Below, in pieces: positions 43,843 to 55,926 of a stretch of DNA of 64,000 bases. The stretch is from Triglochin maritima (lineage: Eukaryota > Streptophyta > Magnoliopsida > Alismatales > Juncaginaceae). The translations under genes were made by a program, and so were the position numbers. Under the pieces are notes generated by a model. It was not told the origin of the DNA. It made no database searches and saw only the letters and a list, made by a program, of their open reading frames with translations. Each line of letters begins with the position of its first letter. Position 1 is the stretch's first letter. Location of the stretch: the NCBI GenBank assembly GCA_963682175.1, contig OY821775.1:34842053-34906052 (forward strand), in the 5' to 3' direction.

Positions 43843-45365
43843 ATGATTGTTGGCTTTTTAGCCTTAATCTTTATTTAGTTTTGATGATTAAGTAATCTAA
43901 TCTTAATCTATATTTAATCAATCAACCTAGACAATCAAAGTAAGCAAACATGAATACATGCATTGCATATATATTCGTGTACTTGCGATATTCTTAATAG
44001 GTTGATGAAGAATCAAGCTAAGGAGCTTGGGGACAAGAAGATAAAGACTCAAGACATGTAATCAAGCTTTGGACCAATATGTAATGTAGTATAATTTGAG
44101 TCCTAAGGTTTAATGTAAACTTGAGCACATTAGGATTCTGTCCCGTATCCCCACGGTTAACCGAATCCTTCTCGGTAAACCGAATCTTGTAGAGTTCGGT
44201 CCACCGAACACCTTGCGGTCAACCGTGTAGAATCCTTTAGGTGTTCCCTGGAATAACCACATCGGTATACCGAATAGCCTTCGGTAGACCGAATTAGCCT
44301 GGACCGGTTTTGGACTTTGCTCCAACGGTCGTATTTAAATCTTGACCTAAAGCCAAATTGACTTATCCATATTCGGTACACCGAACTTCATTCGGTCAAC
44401 CGAATCATATTGCTTTAGGAGACCAACGGCTATTTAACTTGACCGTTATCGGTAAACCAATCTCCCACGCTTTGTCAGCGCAATTCCCGCGCTACTTCGG
44501 TATACCGAAGTATACACGGTCAACCGAACTTGAGTAGATCAGAGCCCAATCAATTCTACTGTCCACCTTGGAACGGTGAACCGAATGGACTTCGGTGAAC
44601 CGAATTTAATTAGGGCTAAATAGATAAAAGCTACTGGAGGTTGGTGAACGGTGATCCGATACATAATCGGTAAACCGAGTTCTTTGTTCAGACCATTGTT
44701 TCGGACTACCGTGTGGATAACGGTCGACCGAATCTGTCTCGATTTCTGGCCGAGCTTAAGTCACATCTTGCTTTCTCATTGGTCCATTCCCCACCAACTC
44801 CCAAATGGCTAGATGAGCTTGAAGGCTTATAAATAGGACCTCATTTGGTTGCTTTGGACATCTTGAACACTTCCTATCTATCCAATACTCAAAGCCAAAT
44901 CCTCTCCATCTTCAAGCTCTCAATCCACAACACTCAAGCCTAAACTTCACCACTTGCATATCCAATTCCATATCATATCCAAGTGTGCTCAAGTATAGAG
45001 TGTTAGTTAGATTGTGATTCCAATTCCTTATTCAAGAATCACCAAGTTGTAAAGCTTCGAGGAAGCTCCCTCTCGGGTTGTGAGAGGAGACACGAGCGAG
45101 GCGAGGTTGTTCGCGAGGCTCGGTGTTGTAAACGGCGTTGGTCTCGGCCCGGAACGGAGATCGGTTAGTGGAACCGTAAGCGAGGCTCGGGGGATCGAGC
45201 GAGGCTTGCGAGGAGGACTAGGACCCGGGTGTGGGTGCCGAACCTCTCTAAACTCCGGTGTCGACGAATTTGTGGTTTGCAATTGTCTCTTCCTTAATCC
45301 TTCGATTAGTATTTTTAATTCCGCATTTTTCTATCGATTAGAGGGCCATAGATCCTAACAATGAT
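43843..45365 (+). mobile_element. Solo LTR, SIRE/Maximus-like, with CGGT-N2-ACCG palindrome array
   Basis: 1513 bp at 43848-45360, from TGTTGGCTTTTTAGCC to GATCCTAACA, TSD ATGAT (43843-43847, 45361-45365). TATA box TATAAATA 44828-44835. Upstream of it, 44150-44735, about 16 copies of the palindrome TTCGGT-NN-ACCGAA or near variants. The copia assignment rests on length and TGTTGG/CTAACA ends only. Clear insertion into the E leader. Confidence 0.85.
44150..44735 (+). repeat. Array of TTCGGT-NN-ACCGAA palindromes
   Basis: Units near 44153, 44173, 44199, 44216, 44261, 44279, 44373, 44390, 44450, 44498, 44518, 44573, 44592, 44649, 44669 and 44721. The outer CGGT/ACCG is conserved while the two middle bases vary (TA, AA, CC, CA, TA, AG, AC, GA). 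Many come in pairs 18-26 bp apart. Position is U3, ending about 100 bp before the TATA box. Confidence 0.85.
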
Positions 45366-46087
45366 GGCCGCGACCGGATAACTCTCGTAATGCGCCCGAG
45401 ATCTTTAGGGGCCAATGTCTACTTGATTTTAAAATTAGGCTTTTTGAGAGGTGTTTTGTGGTGTTGAACGAAGGGGTGATGAAATCCCCCACCTTATCTT
45501 GAAAATTATTGGTGGTGCTCATAGAGATGTTTTGATTCTATCCCGCAACTCACCAATCAAACACTCATCTCACTATTGTTCCTATGCAATTCCTACTAAC
45601 TAATGCATGGTCATACAAACAAATATATGAGAGTAGGAAATGCGTACCTAACGCCAGCACTCAACAACTGAAAGTAAAGTAAAATGAAAGACAAACTACG
45701 TGCCTAAGTCAAGTATATGATGCATGACCTAAACAAGCAAGAATGCCTAATCTTTTGCTTTGGATTTTAGTGGCCAAGTTGATTAAAATGGCGATTGATT
45801 ATTTTTTGATCTGGGAGCAAACTACTAGTTCAGACATGCCAAATTAGCCTCGCATGTAACTAACTTGCAAAACAAAACAAACAGAAAAAATAGGACACAA
45901 GAGTCACTAAGCAGGCCGCTAGTTGACGGTCCCAGACCACTGATTGGTGGTCCAAATGGCTACTCTCTTCTTCAAATTTCTCTTGGTGCCTCCCCTTGAT
46001 CTTTAGATGTCCTTGAAACAAACAGAAACTAAAAACAAAAGATTAAACCAACTCGAATCGTGCAAACCAGAGTCTGGAGAGAGCACC
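45366..46087 (-). other. Leader of element E, part next to PBS
   Basis: Non-coding. Two palindromes at about 45913-45953 (GGCCGCTAGTTGACGGTC and GACCACTGATTGGTGGTC) near the PBS. Confidence 0.55.
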
Positions 46088-46105
46088 TCCCCGACAACAG
46101 TGCCA
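46088..46105 (-). promoter_or_regulatory. PBS of element E, degenerate tRNA-Asp
   Basis: Sense TGGCACTGTTGTCGGGGA, similar to the tRNA-Asp complement with several changes; six bases from the LTR at 46112. Confidence 0.6.
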
Positions 46106-46111
46106 AAAACT

Positions 46112-46737
46112 TGATTGAATCTTAAGTTTAACCGCAAGTGCACGGCCGTTGGTGAACATGGGGCAAGTACGGGTCGATCCACAGGAAGGTGTGTCGACTC
46201 TAGTTCTTTCGAAGGCAAGTGGGAAAAGATGGGAGAAGAAGTGTGGTTACACTAAACTAAAACTATGAATGAACTACCAATTAAACTTGGTCAGCCAGTG
46301 GTTGATTCCAATCCGCCACTGGTGGATTGTTTGTCTCTGATTTGACCCAATTTTTCTCAACAACTTAAGTTAGCCTTTTCACACGTAGGGTGCACTTTAA
46401 GTTTGATGGTTCGACACCGTTTGGTCTTAATTCCCTAAACACTTCTCAATATCATGATAATGAGGTTTTTTGCAAGATAAATGTTTTTCTTATGCTCTGG
46501 TCCCTCTGGGTTTGATCTGGATCTTTCCTGAATTGCAGATGGGTCTTTGAGCATGACAAATAGGTCAAAGATGCTTCGCTAAGGTCATTTCTTCTTGCAA
46601 TTAGGTCATTTTCTCTTCTTTTCTATTCTTTATTGCCTAAAACCTGAAACACATGAAACAAACACTCGAGTAGCACAAAATTGGGGTAAAACAAAGGATA
46701 TATAGCATGAATTCAATGTATAATAGGCTACTAATTA
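46112..46737 (-). repeat. LTR of element E, internally deleted
   Basis: 626 bp, starting TGATTGAATC on the plus strand. Compared with LTR F it lacks about 1 kb after about 46285. A PBS adjoins on the left and a PPT-like AATAACACCACAC plus 3' non-coding sequence on the right (46738-46846), so it lies between two internal regions, like the middle LTR of the A array. Confidence 0.65.
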
Positions 46738-46846
46738 AATAACACCACACTTACATTTCACTAGTCCCACGCAAAACAAAAAGAGAAAATATAAAAATGG
46801 AAATCCTAAATCACTTTCGTAGGAATCAAGGTTGCACTTAGCACGT
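46738..46846 (-). other. Remnant of 3' non-coding region next to LTR E
   Basis: Resembles the PPT-proximal sequence of F (48527-48660), including the remains of the PPT hairpin; cut by LTR F at 46847. Confidence 0.6.
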
Positions 46847-48526
46847 TGATTGAATCATTTTAAATACCGCAAGTGCACCACATTGGTGATGATGCGGCAA
46901 GTACGGGTCGAGTCCATAGGGATGTGTGTCAACTCTGGTTCATCAGAAGTCTAGTGGAAAATAAGGGGGGAAGAAGTTTGATTACACTAAACTATGAATG
47001 AATTAACAATTAAACTAAACCCCCTGGAGTGGAGGTGTGTAGGTATGTGTGTGTGAGTGGGTCTTCATTTCAATTAGGCACAAGTGTAGTTTGTGTGGCA
47101 TAAAAATAGAAGCTTGTGTAGAATATAAGTGTAGGATACACAACACTACGTGCAAACCATGAACATGAATATCTCACATAAAGTTGAGGTTGATTTTAAA
47201 TTATCAATCATGCAATAAGTACCTAGTGTGGCCATTAGAGCATCAATCAATCCGACATACAACCTAAATCATTCATGTGAATGTGCACCAAACATGGATC
47301 CATACACAACAAGCTTTTCTCATCAAACCATTACAAGAAACAAGATAAACAAGGAACATACATATCTAACATAAAGTTGAGGATTATTTTTGATTGTCAA
47401 GCATACAATAAGTACCTAGTGTGGCCATTAGAGCATCAATTAATCCTACATACAACTTAAATCATTCATGTGAATGTGCACCAAACATGGATCCATACAT
47501 AAGAAGCCATTTCCATCAAACCATGACAAGCAACAAGATAAACCCTAAAGCTTGCATGAGATAAGTACCTAGTATGGACATTATCCCATCTAATACAAAT
47601 TTAAGCATGCTACGAGTATAAATCCGCATTAAGCACATGAAATGACACAAATAAAAGAACCCATCACTATCACATAATCTACATCACCTCCACCCCAAAT
47701 GGGGTGGATCTACTCTCCACTCATTAAGCTAACTATTGTATTATGGAAAAATACATTCTACTAATTTTACTAAGATTAAGAGAACAAAACTAAGCTAACA
47801 TCCAAACATTAAAAGAGACAACATTAGAATAAAGTAAGAAAAATTATTTTATTGATATCTTACATTACCAGCAGCATTCTTCTCCACTTGAGTTTTGCTC
47901 CAAGGTTTTACTCCAAGTAGAGAGAATGGCCACCAAGCAATGCTTAGAATACAAAGGAGGAAGAAGAGTTCTATTTTTGACATGAAAAAAGGAAATTGGG
48001 GACAATCCCCCGATGTAGGACTAATGAAACAATCTCAGAATAGACATAAACACAACCCATATCCATGCGAAACCGGGTCGGATTCTTAGGAAAAGGGACC
48101 GCTAATTGGCGGTCTTGGGTCGCCAATTGGTGGTCATTTTTTGTCGGATCGCACCCATTTTTGGATATCGTCTTTAGTGTTTCAATTCTTCACATGGGGT
48201 CCACTCAGATCGGTTATTTGAGTCTGGACCCGAATCTAATTGCCAAAATACTTCTCGTGATGGTGTGGAGTTTCTTGGTTGCTATTTGGTCCCTTCCGGC
48301 ATACGTCCAGGTCCTTCCCTCTTGCAGATGGGTCCTTGTGTATGATCAAGGAATCCATTTTGCTTCATTTAAGTCCTTTCTTCTTACGTTTCAGTCCTTT
48401 TTCTATTCCATTCTATTCTTTATTACCAAATACCTGAAATATAACAACAAACACTCGAGTAGCACAATATTGAGGTAAAATTAAGGATATATAGCATGAA
48501 TATGATGCATGATATGATTCTAATCA
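46847..48526 (-). repeat. LTR F (3' LTR of a truncated element)
   Basis: 1680 bp from TGATTGAATCATTTT to GATTCTAATCA on the plus strand, followed by PPT AATACCCCCACAC. An internal near-duplication is visible at about 47150-47290 and 47350-47480. Palindromes GACCGCTAATTGGCGGTC near 48098 and TCCACCCC-AAAT-GGGGTGGA at 47689-47708. No matching TSD found. Confidence 0.75.
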
Positions 48527-49241
48527 AATACCCCCACACTCACCTTTTGCTAGTCCCGAACAAAACAAAAAAGAGAAAAATGAAAGAAAGGAAAAACATA
48601 CGAAAAATAGGGAAATCCTAACTCACTTTGGTAGGAATCACGGTTGCCCTTAGCACGTGTAACAAGCTGTTAACCCTCCTTGTTGCCAAGGAGGAATGAT
48701 GTCTCCTGAGGATTTTCAGCGGATATACCCATAAAATCCGAACACTATTGTATTTTTCAATCTAGTAACACAACTCGTTGGACCTATTTTTGTGAATCAA
48801 TGAACACGGTAATTCTACGGGCCAACTCTTTAATGTGGTGCCTTACCACATCTAATCCACATCCCGCATTTCGAAACCTTTGACCCAACTCATAGGTCCA
48901 CATGATGTTATCATCCCTCCGCTCGTCGTCCATCAGATTGGTGATGTTGCACTTGAGAGTACCTCCCAAAGTGGCAATGCTCCCGTTACTTCGACCTATG
49001 GTACTTAAAGTCAAGTATAATACAATATTTTCTTATGTAAAGTACTAATTTACAGTTGATACATGTACTATCAGTACATGTAGAGATTGTGGTCCTACAC
49101 AACTGTTGGAGGAATGGAACTCGACACAAAAGGCTAAGATCGAGTTAAAACCAAAGGGCGTGCCTTAAGGAAAAATGCAAAATGCTTTATGAACTTCATC
49201 AGGACTATGTTTGTAGTTTGAGATGAAGATAAGATTGTATG
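48527..49241 (-). other. 3' non-coding remnant of F (to about 48819) and unassigned flank
   Basis: 48527-48819 has the PPT, remains of the PPT hairpin and the GNRA hairpin (48675-48694, sense loop GCAA), then similarity to B stops. 48820-49241 is outside the recognised elements. A 76-codon minus-strand frame (48784-49014) is not recognisable and partly overlaps the remnant, so I do not call it a gene. Confidence 0.5.
48675..48694 (-). ncRNA. GNRA-tetraloop hairpin, element F
   Basis: Sense arms CCUCCUUG/CAAGGAGG with a GCAA loop, as in D. Confidence 0.68.
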
Positions 49242-50596
49242 ATTGTCGATTGATCGTTATTATTAACTGCAAGTGCACGAAATCGGTTTAGACGCAGCAA
49301 GTACGGGTTGTGTCCACGAGGAGGTGTGTCAACTTTGTATTGTTCGAAGGCAAGTGGGAAAAGAGGAGAGAAGACATTGATTACACTAAACTAGACTAAA
49401 CTATGCTACACTACACTACACTAGTAGGAAACAACAAAGAAGATGAAAGCACGAGACTAAGTATAACTAAACTAAATGACTAATAAAAGCAAGCTGGAAA
49501 TCGAGAATTGAAACCCCTAAGGGGTGGGGTACGTGTACACATGAAATAAGTGGTGATGTAGTGTTGCTATGCATAAGAAGTACCTCATGGCAAGACCTAT
49601 CATCCAAATCACTAACCTAGGTGATTAATATGAGCATGAACAAGTTTGTTATTAAGAACCTAAACAAGCATGGAATGTACCAAAGATTATGGCAGAAACC
49701 ATCAAGTTAAGTATTTTCTTTAATTCAAACAAGCATACAAACATTTCTCACATACAACATTTACATTCATTACATTCTACATGACATGTATAAACATCAA
49801 CTCCACCCCCAAAAGGGGGATTGAACTACTCACACATTATTAATCTAACTTTCATATTAAGGAAAAAACTTGCTAATTAATTCTACGAAGATTAAAACAA
49901 ACAAGATTAACTAAGTAAGCAAAGAACTAAAAGAAACAACAATTAACTAACAAAACATTTTTTTATTGTTCACTCACATTACAAGTAGCATCTCTCCACA
50001 AGAGTTTTTGCTCCAAGGCTTTACTCCTAGTAGGGAGGATGACCACCAAGAGAGGAGATATATTACAAAGGAGGAAGAGTTCTATTTATAGACATGAAAA
50101 AAGGTAACCGGGGACAATCCCCCAGTATGGGACAAAACGCAAATCAAATATAGCATAAAATACCTTAATACACATCCGATAGAAGACGGGTCGGATTCGG
50201 ATCCAAATTGACCGCCAATTGGCGATCTGGATCTCTTGGATTTGGCCCCGTTTCTTATGACTTCTTAGTAGCTTTGTTTCTTCTCCTGGAGTGGACCCAA
50301 ATTGGTTGTGTGAGTTGCGACCCGAATCCAATTGCCAAAATACTCCTCATGTTGGTGTGGAGTGCTTGATTTTGCTAATTAGTCCTTTTGGGTTTACATC
50401 CTTGTCCTTCTCTCTTACATCTTAGTCCATAGGTCATGCAACTTAGTCTTTTTCCTTGCTTTTAAATCTTTTTTGAGTCTCTTCTTCTGATACCTGTTTA
50501 TTCCTGAAACATAAAACTCGTTACATAGCATTACTTAGCCTAAAAATAAAGGATATAAGACACAAATATATGCGTGATATGATGTCAATCAACTGT
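49242..50596 (-). mobile_element. Solo LTR G2 (Z family) with near-perfect TSD
   Basis: 49247-50591, from CGATTGATCG (the first base probably mutated from T) to GATGTCAATCA; direct repeats ATTGT (49242-49246) and ACTGT (50592-50596). Similar throughout to LTR H (60272-61665). No internal region adjoins either side. The right-hand flank recurs after LTR H. Confidence 0.8.
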
Positions 50597-50815
50597 CTTT
50601 ACAAGTTTGTAATTCCTATTAAAATATTTCATTACTTTTTAAATAAATTAACAAATTTGTTTTTGTATAGGGTATTGCAGATTTAGGAGAATCGAACGCT
50701 CCACATTGCACTCAAACAGATATGTTGTTTTTGGTTGTTTGACAAAAAACTCCACATGTAGCAACTATCATTCTAGGTATTATTTTTATTTTCATATTAC
50801 TTTCGTTAGTTTATA
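50592..50815 (+). repeat. Duplicated flank, copy 1
   Basis: 224 bp aligning along its length with 61666-61891, at around nine-tenths identity by eye. Both follow a Z-type LTR end. Similarity stops at TTAGTTTATA (50815 / 61891); here the integrase end of Z follows directly. Confidence 0.85.
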
Positions 50816-52920
50816 GTCTTAAGCGGGGTGCGGAAAACCCCCACAATGCGTCATTCAACTTAGTCGACCAATCCTTCCTCGACGAATTAACTGTCTTCTC
50901 AAGGATTTGCTCTAATTGATGGTTAGAGACTTCGACCTGTCCACTAGTTTGCAGATAATATAGGGTCGCAAGCTTGTGGGTGATCGAATACTTCCTCATA
51001 AGCGCTGCAAATGAGCGATTACAGAAATGGTACCCATATCGCTGATTATGGTAGGAGGAGTACCAAATCGCGTAAAAATGTCCTTTAAGAATTTGGTGAC
51101 CACCTTGTCGTCATTGGTCTTTGTGGGGATAACCTCTACCTACTGAGACACATAGTCAACGACCCCCAGAATATAAACATTCCTGAACGAATTCGGGAAC
51201 CATAAAGTCGATGCCCCACACATAGAAGATGTCGACGACAAGGACATTTTGCAAAGGCATCATATCGCATCGACTAATCTGGCGAAGGCGTTGGCACCTA
51301 TCACATTGCTTACAAAATTCGTAAGCATCTTTGAAAAGAGAAGGCCAGTAGAATCTAGATTGGAGCACCTTGGCGGCAATTTTCTTTTCTCCAAAGTGTC
51401 CTCGACATGCCTCAGAGTGGCCAAATTGGAGCACACTTTGGAACTCATTATTTGGGATGCACTGCCTGAAAATTTTGTCTGAGAAGTACTTGAATAGTTA
51501 GGGGTCATCCCAGCGAATGAATTTGACATAAGATATAAATTTGGTTTGGTCAGAGTTTGACCAACCCAGAGGAAGTTGCTCAGTCATGAGGTAGTTCACG
51601 ATGTCGGCAAACCAAGGGTTATCTTCGATCGTGAACAATTGCATATCAGGAAATTTGTCATTAATAATTTGGTCATGGGGGTTGGTCGTCTCAAGACGAG
51701 ACAGATGGTTCGCTACAATATTTCACTTCTTTTGTCCCGAATCTCGAGATCAAATTCTTGTAACAACAAGATCCATCTCAAGAGTCGAGATTTTGCATCT
51801 TTCTTCTCCATGATGTGCTTGATGGTAGTGTGATTAGAATAGAGAATCACGTGGGAGCCAATCAAGCACGACCAGAATTTGTCCAAAGCGAATATGATCG
51901 CTAAGAATTCTTTCTCGGTCACAGTGCAACTAAGTTGGGCATCATTGAGTGTTCTACTGGCATAGTAGATCACATGAGGCAATTTGTTTAATCGTTGCCC
52001 AAGCACTGCTCCCACAGTCAAGTTAGATGCATCACACATTAACTCGAAGGTTTCAGTCCACACCGGTGCCTTAATTATGGGAGTTGAAGTCAACTCTTTC
52101 TTCATGGTCAAAAATGCATGGTGGCAATCTACTGTGAACTCAAAAATGACATCCGTAGCCAACACGGTGGTGAGAGGTCGAGCAATTTTGCTAATATCAC
52201 GAATGAACCGCTGATAGAATCTTGCATGCCCCAAAAAGGCACGGATATCCTTCACATTACGTGGCAGTGGGAGATTAGCAATAAGACCCACTTTGGCGGG
52301 ATCGAACTCAATTCCCCTACTTGAGACCACATGTCCAAGTACAATCTCTCGCTTCACCATGAAGTGACATTTCTCCCGATTGAGAGCGAGGTTCTTCTCA
52401 CGTCATCGCTTGAGGACAAGGCTCAAGTGACGAAGGCACTTATCAAAGGAAGTGCCAAATATGGAAAAGTCGTCCATGAAAATATCAAAGAAACACTCTA
52501 CCATATCGGAGAAGATGTTGATCATACACATTTGGAATGTTGTCGGCACATTACATAACCCAAAGGGCATGCGACGGTAGGCAAACATGTTAAAGGGCAA
52601 GTAAATGTGGTTTTCTCTTAATCCTCGAGGGCGATGGGAATTTGGTTGTAACTGGACTATCCATCAAGAAAACAATAATACTCATGTTCGGCCAACCTTT
52701 CCAACATCTGATCAACGAATGGCAATGTGAAATGATTTTTCCACGTTGCCGTATTGAGCTTGCGATAATCAATGCAAACTTGCCAGCTAGTTTGCAGGCG
52801 TGTTGGTATAAGCTCATTACGCTCATTCTCAACAACCGTCATGCCTGACTTCTTGGGAACCACTTGGACATGACTCACCCACGAATCATAAAAATAGGAT
52901 AGATTATACCATGATCCAAG
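50816..52920 (-). pseudogene. Element Z RT (C-terminal part), RNase H and integrase
   Basis: Sense order: WVSHVQVVPKKSGMTVVENE (Athila/Tat RT signature, 52770-52870), MPFGLCNVPTTFQ, RT catalytic box FMDDFSIFG (52460-52490), an open 215-codon block (51713-52360) with [12 protein letters not shown], RNase H CDASN and TEKEFLAI, but YSNHTTIKH where YTDH is usual (a catalytic aspartate lost), then integrase with an HHCC zinc region (H..H..CKQCDRCQR, 51156-51434), GIDFM for the first catalytic aspartate, IISD, and a GQVEVSN segment around the glutamate (near 50930). Frameshifts and stops occur between blocks. Confidence 0.82.
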
Positions 52921-54301
52921 TGATTGACAGCATTTCATGCTTACATTTGTGTCTTATATCCATTATCTTACACCTAAACAATGCTATGTGACAATTTTTA
53001 TGTTCGAATTTCATAAATAAATAGGTTTGAAGAGATGAAGCATAAAAGCACCCAAAAGTAGGGAAAAATAACTGAATTGTCAGACCTGGGGACTAAGATG
53101 CAAGGGAGAAGGACCTGAACGTAAGACCAAAGGACCAAAGAGCAAAACAGAAAACTCCACACCATCATGGGGAGTATTTTGGCAATTAGATTCGGGTCGG
53201 AGCTCCAGTAAACAAAGTATATGCATCAAAGACCAACAAAGATATCCAGAAAAGCCCACAACAAATTCCAGCCGGATCTAAAGCTTATTGACCGCCAATT
53301 GGCGATCTGGATCTCTCTGGATCCGCTAAAACTTCGCGAGCACATGTATTGAAGGGTGTTTATTCTATTTCTGGTATTTGTTTAGTCCCATACCGGGGGA
53401 TTATCCCGGATTACCTTTTTCTATGGCTATAAATAGAACTCTTCACCTTCTATTATAATCACTTCACATATTGAGTAGATACTCTTCCTACATGAAGTGA
53501 GGCCTTGAAGAACACACTAAAGTAGGAGGATGCTACTTGAATTGTGAGTCATTTTAATAAAAGTTTCTTTAATATGTTGTTTGTTTCATGTTTCTTGTTT
53601 TACTTAGTTTAATTTCATTTCATTAGTTTTAGTAGCTTAGTTAATATGCTTTCCTTACTTAGTTTAATAATTAGTCTAATGTGTCGTGAGTAGTCCATCC
53701 CCTTTGGGGGGTGGAGTTGATGTTCATACGTGCAAAAGAGAATGGAATGAATGCTTTATATACAATGTGTTGATAAAATATGAATTTATGCTTGCATGTT
53801 TAGGATAGAACTTATGACTTGATAAGTTTTGCCAAAATAATTAGACACCTCTCACACTTGTTTAGGTTTTGAAATAACCAGCTTGTGTATGTAAATGTTA
53901 ATCAACTAGGTTAGTGAATGGATTGATAGTTTTTGCCATAACATTTAGACACTTCCTATGCATGAAAACACTACCTTTATTTGTGCTTAAAGAATGTGTT
54001 CAACACCCACCTCTTTGCATGTGTGCACTCACTCAACCTCTTAAGGGTTTTCCATTTCTGAATTCCAGCACTTATTTCGTTCTTAGTTAAGTTTTAGTTC
54101 ATCGTTTGTTGTTCGTTTATGCATGTGTTACTTCGTAGTGTAGTATAGCGTATATTAGGATAATCAAACTCTCTTCCCTATTTTTGCCACTTGATTTCGT
54201 GCAAACGGGAGGCTGCTCACCTCCCTGTGGACGACCCGTATTTGCCACGTCTTCACCGACGTCGTGCACTTGCGGTTTAATATAAAACGTTCGACACCAA
54301 G
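52916..54301 (+). mobile_element. Solo LTR K (B family) in Z reverse transcriptase, TSD CCAAG
   Basis: 1376 bp at 52921-54296, from TGATTGACAGC to ACGTTCGACA, flanked by CCAAG (52916-52920, 54297-54301). TATA box 53428-53435; palindrome GACCGCCAATTGGCGATC near 53290. Plus orientation, similar to B's LTR. RT sequence continues across it. Confidence 0.9.
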
Positions 54302-55926
54302 CACTTAAAAACCTCCTTTCGGATGGCTTCTTTCAGCACAAGATTCAGTCTTCATTGTGGGTCTCGGTGGGGCCTAGAATCCTCTTCCATATGTATCTGA
54401 TGTTGTACAATACCAGGGCTAATTCCCTTGATGTCCTTCAAGGATCACCCGATAGCCTCTTTGTTTTCAAAGAGAACATTTTCGAGGGAATCCTATTGAT
54501 CTTTTGCAAGATCAGAAGCAATAATGAGTGGTAGGTCTCATTATCCCCTAAACAGATGTATTTAAGGTTATCGGGGAGCAGTTTAAGCTCGTTCGGAGGT
54601 GGGTCCTTGTTGGATTCAGAGTTAATGTCAAGTGGCTCAAGAGCCACAGGGTAAGAGTAACAAGCACACAGATGTGCCTCCTCACCCAAAAGTTCATAGG
54701 CAGATTCCTCAAAATCGTCTTCACTCGGAATGTGGTCATTAGGCACCTCAATAATATGTCGATGTGTGTTGAACATGCCCAATGACTCGAGCTCATCCAT
54801 GTCTTGAATCAAATTGGCTCCGACAGTATCGTCGAAGTGCCTGAGTTGCTTACGGAGAGTAAAGATGTTGAAATCCGTCGTGAGGTTTCCAAAAGATGTC
54901 CTCGTCAAGTCATTGCGACAATTGATCAAAGCATTAGATGTCGTAGGAAATGGCCTCCCAATGATCACTGGAATTTGTCCTTGTGGGTTGGACACAGGTT
55001 CAGTATCCAAGATGATGAAATCAATTGGGAATACGAACTCACCCACTTTAATAAGGATATCCTCCACACATCCTCGTGGAATCTTGACGAATTTGTGAGC
55101 CAACGTGAGGGTTGTCCTTGTTGTCTTAAGATTGCCTATTCCATAGTTGACATAGACAGAGAAAGGCAGGAGGTTCAGAAATGCTCCCAAATCCAATAGA
55201 GCTTGAGGAATTGTCACGTTATTGATCATGCAAGAAACAGTTGGACAACTGTGGTCCTTGTATTTGACTTGCATCGGTTATGTCAATATCGAGCTCACAT
55301 TGGCGAGAAGAAATGCCTTTTTGGGAACATTTGTGCTCCTCTTAATGGTACAAAGGTCATTAAGGAACTTAGCATACGGTGGCATTTGTTGAACAACGTC
55401 CAACAACGGAATGTTCACATTGACTTGCCTAAGTAACTCAACAATTTTGTCCCAATTCTCATCGTGTTTTTAGTCAACCTATGCGTGAATGGTGCCTTGG
55501 GGACATAACTATCACGAGGAGTCTCAGAATTGGGTTCCTTGATAGACTCATGACCCTCCTCAGAAGAGTCACCAACAGGGTTGGATTCAGGCTTCCACAT
55601 TGTTGTCAACAACCCTTCCCGATCTTAAGGTATGGACAACATTTGCATGTTGGGAAGGGTCATTTTCAACATTGTGCATAATCTGCCTAGCCTGAGCAGG
55701 TTGACCCCTAGGATTTACCATAGGTTGACTTGGTAATTGACCCTTCTCACATTCATGGAACTGATGAGCCAACTGGCTAACTTGCATTTCCAATGCTTTG
55801 ACCGAGTTGTTGCTGGCTGTAAGCATGGTTTGTGTACTCTATATGAATGCTTGAAGGGTTTGTTCTAGAGTGAGGTCCTTCGGGTCAACCCGCTGGGTTA
55901 CTGGAGTTTGGTTAGAATAACTCAAC
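54302..55926 (-). pseudogene. Element Z Gag C-terminal part, protease and RT start
   Basis: Sense order: Gag tail with SYVPKAPFTHRL (55415-55612) and QLAHQFHECEKGQ (55587-55826), a 278-codon open block (54438-55274) with protease LLDLGAFLNLLPFSVY and VIIGRPFPTTSNALINCRN, then ELKLLPDNLKYICLGDNETY, the Athila/Tat linker into RT, and the RT start (54302-54437). This linker replaces the GWRV module found in the non-autonomous elements. Frameshifts flank the open block. Confidence 0.8.

Larger units (their letters stand above)
39110..46737 (-). mobile_element. Element E: decayed non-autonomous Athila-related element
   Basis: Minus strand. 3' non-coding remnant 39110-40295 (truncated, no 3' LTR), Gag-protease pseudogene 40296-43441, leader 43442-46087 interrupted by a copia-like solo LTR, PBS 46088-46105, LTR 46112-46737. 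No RT or integrase. The left edge abuts gypsy element G without a visible TSD. More diverged than A or D. Confidence 0.7.

Noticed and set aside
44150..44735. CRISPR-like array of short repeats
   Set aside because: The units are 12-nt palindromes with irregular spacing and no uniform spacers, in a plant LTR U3.
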